NCBI RefSeq assembly: GCF_017353185.1
Contig: NZ_JAFMYV010000006.1
Location: 248,001 to 312,000, forward strand
From: Fibrella rubiginis
Lineage (GTDB): Bacteria > Bacteroidota > Bacteroidia > Cytophagales > Spirosomataceae
Length of the DNA: 64,000 nt
Direction: 5' to 3'
Shown in pieces: positions 62,850 to 64,000 of the stretch. Positions within the stretch are counted from its first letter, which is position 1. The number at the start of each line of letters is the position of its first letter. The notes beneath the pieces were generated by a model. That model was not told the origin of the DNA. It made no database searches and saw nothing but the letters and a program-made list of their open reading frames with translations. The position numbers and the translations under genes were made by a program.

Positions 62850-64000
62850 ATGAATTTCAACGATTTAGAGCTTATTGCTCCCATCCTGAAGGCCCTCGCC
62901 GAAGAAGGATACACCACCCCAACCCCTATTCAGGAACAAGCCATCCCTTACGTAAATGCAGGTCGCGACCTGCTCGGATGCGCCCAGACCGGCACCGGTA
63001 AAACCGCCGCCTTCTCGATCCCAACCATCCAGCGCCTGTACGAAATGAAGCAGTCGGGCAACTGGTCGAATAAGATTAAAGCCCTGATTCTCACGCCTAC
63101 ACGCGAGCTTGCCATCCAGATTGATGAAAGCCTCGGTGCCTACGGCCGCCACGTGGGTTTGCGCCATGCCGTCATTTTTGGCGGTGTAGGTCAAAAGCCA
63201 CAAACCGATGCCCTGCGTAATGGTATCGATATCCTCACTGCCACGCCGGGCCGCCTGCTCGACCTGATGCAACAGGGATTTGTGAACCTCAAAGGCATCG
63301 AGTTCTTTGTTCTGGACGAAGCCGACCGGATGCTCGACATGGGTTTCATTCACGATGTACGGAAAGTAATTGCGCAGTTGCCTACCAAACGGCAGTCGCT
63401 GTTTTTCTCAGCAACCATGCCGCCCGAAATTGTGAAACTGGCCGACACCATCCTCACCGATCCGGTGAAGGTAGAAGTAACGCCCGCCTCGTCAACCGCC
63501 GACACGGTAACGCAGTCGGTGTATATGGTAGAGCGCGACGACAAGCGTAGCCTGTTGTTACACCTGTTGCAGGATCCCAAGATCGAATCGGCGCTGGTGT
63601 TTAGCCGGACCAAACACGGTGCCGACAAGGTGGCTGAGTTTCTGAACAAGCACGGCGTGAAAACCGAAGCCATCCACGGCAACAAGGCCCAAAACGCCCG
63701 TCAGCGTGCCCTGAGCAACTTTAAGGACCACACTACCCGGGTGTTGGTGGCTACGGACATTGCGGCGCGGGGTATCGACATCGACAGCCTTACGCACGTG
63801 ATCAACTTCGAGTTGCCCAACATTCCCGAAAGTTACGTGCACCGCATTGGCCGTACGGGCCGGGCGGGGGCTAGCGGCATTGCCATCTCGTTTTGCGAAA
63901 CCGATGAGCGGGCCTGGCTGGTAGATATTCAGAAGCTGATTGGCCGGAAAGTACCGGTGGCTACCGATAACCCGTATCAATCAGACAATAACGAACCCAT
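62850..64000 (+). CDS. DEAD-box RNA helicase, cut by the window end
   Basis: At least 383 codons, open at the right edge. Motifs in order: Q motif [11 protein letters not shown], motif I AQTGTGKT (45-52), PTRELA, FGGVGQ, TPGRL, DEAD in [16 protein letters not shown] in FFSATMPP, then [32 protein letters not shown] and [12 protein letters not shown]. It is a RhlE-type DEAD helicase for ribosome assembly or RNA decay. GACCTTTG at 62812-62819 is a near-match to the -7 element. The C-terminal tail is outside the window. Confidence 0.96.
   Translation, partial: MNFNDLELIAPILKALAEEGYTTPTPIQEQAIPYVNAGRDLLGCAQTGTGKTAAFSIPTIQRLYEMKQSGNWSNKIKALILTPTRELAIQIDESLGAYGRHVGLRHAVIFGGVGQKPQTDALRNGIDILTATPGRLLDLMQQGFVNLKGIEFFVLDEADRMLDMGFIHDVRKVIAQLPTKRQSLFFSATMPPEIVKLADTILTDPVKVEVTPASSTADTVTQSVYMVERDDKRSLLLHLLQDPKIESALVFSRTKHGADKVAEFLNKHGVKTEAIHGNKAQNARQRALSNFKDHTTRVLVATDIAARGIDIDSLTHVINFELPNIPESYVHRIGRTGRAGASGIAISFCETDERAWLVDIQKLIGRKVPVATDNPYQSDNNEP

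Noticed and set aside
1..64000. CRISPR array
   Set aside because: No evenly spaced direct repeats with unique spacers; all strong repeats are inverted pairs or SNF2 tail copies.

Overview
The window is chromosomal DNA of a member of the Bacteroidota, most likely a Spirosoma-like Cytophagales bacterium. This rests on protein content (GldA, a C-terminal type IX secretion (CHU_C) domain, an OMP_b-brl_3/TonB-type receptor, DUF4292, DUF2795) and on promoters of the Bacteroidota form TTG-N(16-21)-TAnnTTTG. No rRNA, tRNA or CRISPR array was seen. Placement below phylum level is inference from protein resemblance.

Positions 1-42500 are mostly housekeeping and envelope genes in short units: fmt, greA, folA, a YdjC-type deacetylase, an APC permease, gldA, an aldose epimerase, a DUF2795 protein, ribBA, a secreted gliding-type protein, a YbaB protein, a glycosyltransferase, an outer-membrane receptor with a LolA-like partner, an isolated nuoD, an orphan histidine kinase, mog, an Ohr protein, a TPR/DUF4292/EnvC-like envelope operon, panB, a pseudouridine synthase, a voltage-gated-type ion channel, a Tat-exported aminotransferase, an acyltransferase, an ABC exporter, a nucleoside hydrolase, an MtnK-like kinase, a LysM protein, a TrpD-like protein and a three-gene unit ending in a 2-hydroxyacid dehydrogenase. 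Most 3' gene borders carry long, near-perfect inverted repeats (arms 13-58 bp). They fall into at least three sequence families and often include the stop codons of the flanking genes.

Positions 42534-57508 are accessory. A decayed xisH/xisI pair lies before a large SWIM/SNF2 helicase gene. Downstream of the helicase is a roughly 10.5 kb island holding a DUF433/DUF5615 toxin-antitoxin pair (toxin frameshifted), a compact AT-rich six-gene operon, and an intact HicB/HicA pair. The operon encodes a NurA-like nuclease, a HerA-like translocase with an unusual P-loop, two GHKL/HSP90-type ATPases, an unrecognised protein and a radical-SAM protein. Copies of the last codons of the SNF2 gene recur after the first module and after the last, and a weaker protein-level echo ends the radical-SAM gene. 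This suggests repeated insertion at the SNF2 3' end. The six-gene operon is my best candidate for an undescribed, probably anti-phage, system. No named system with this gene order is known to me.

Positions 57645-64000 hold a NarL-type regulator facing a TPR histidine kinase, a RES/Xre toxin-antitoxin pair, an unlisted 46-residue membrane micro-protein overlapping an alpha/beta hydrolase gene, and a DEAD-box RNA helicase cut by the window end.
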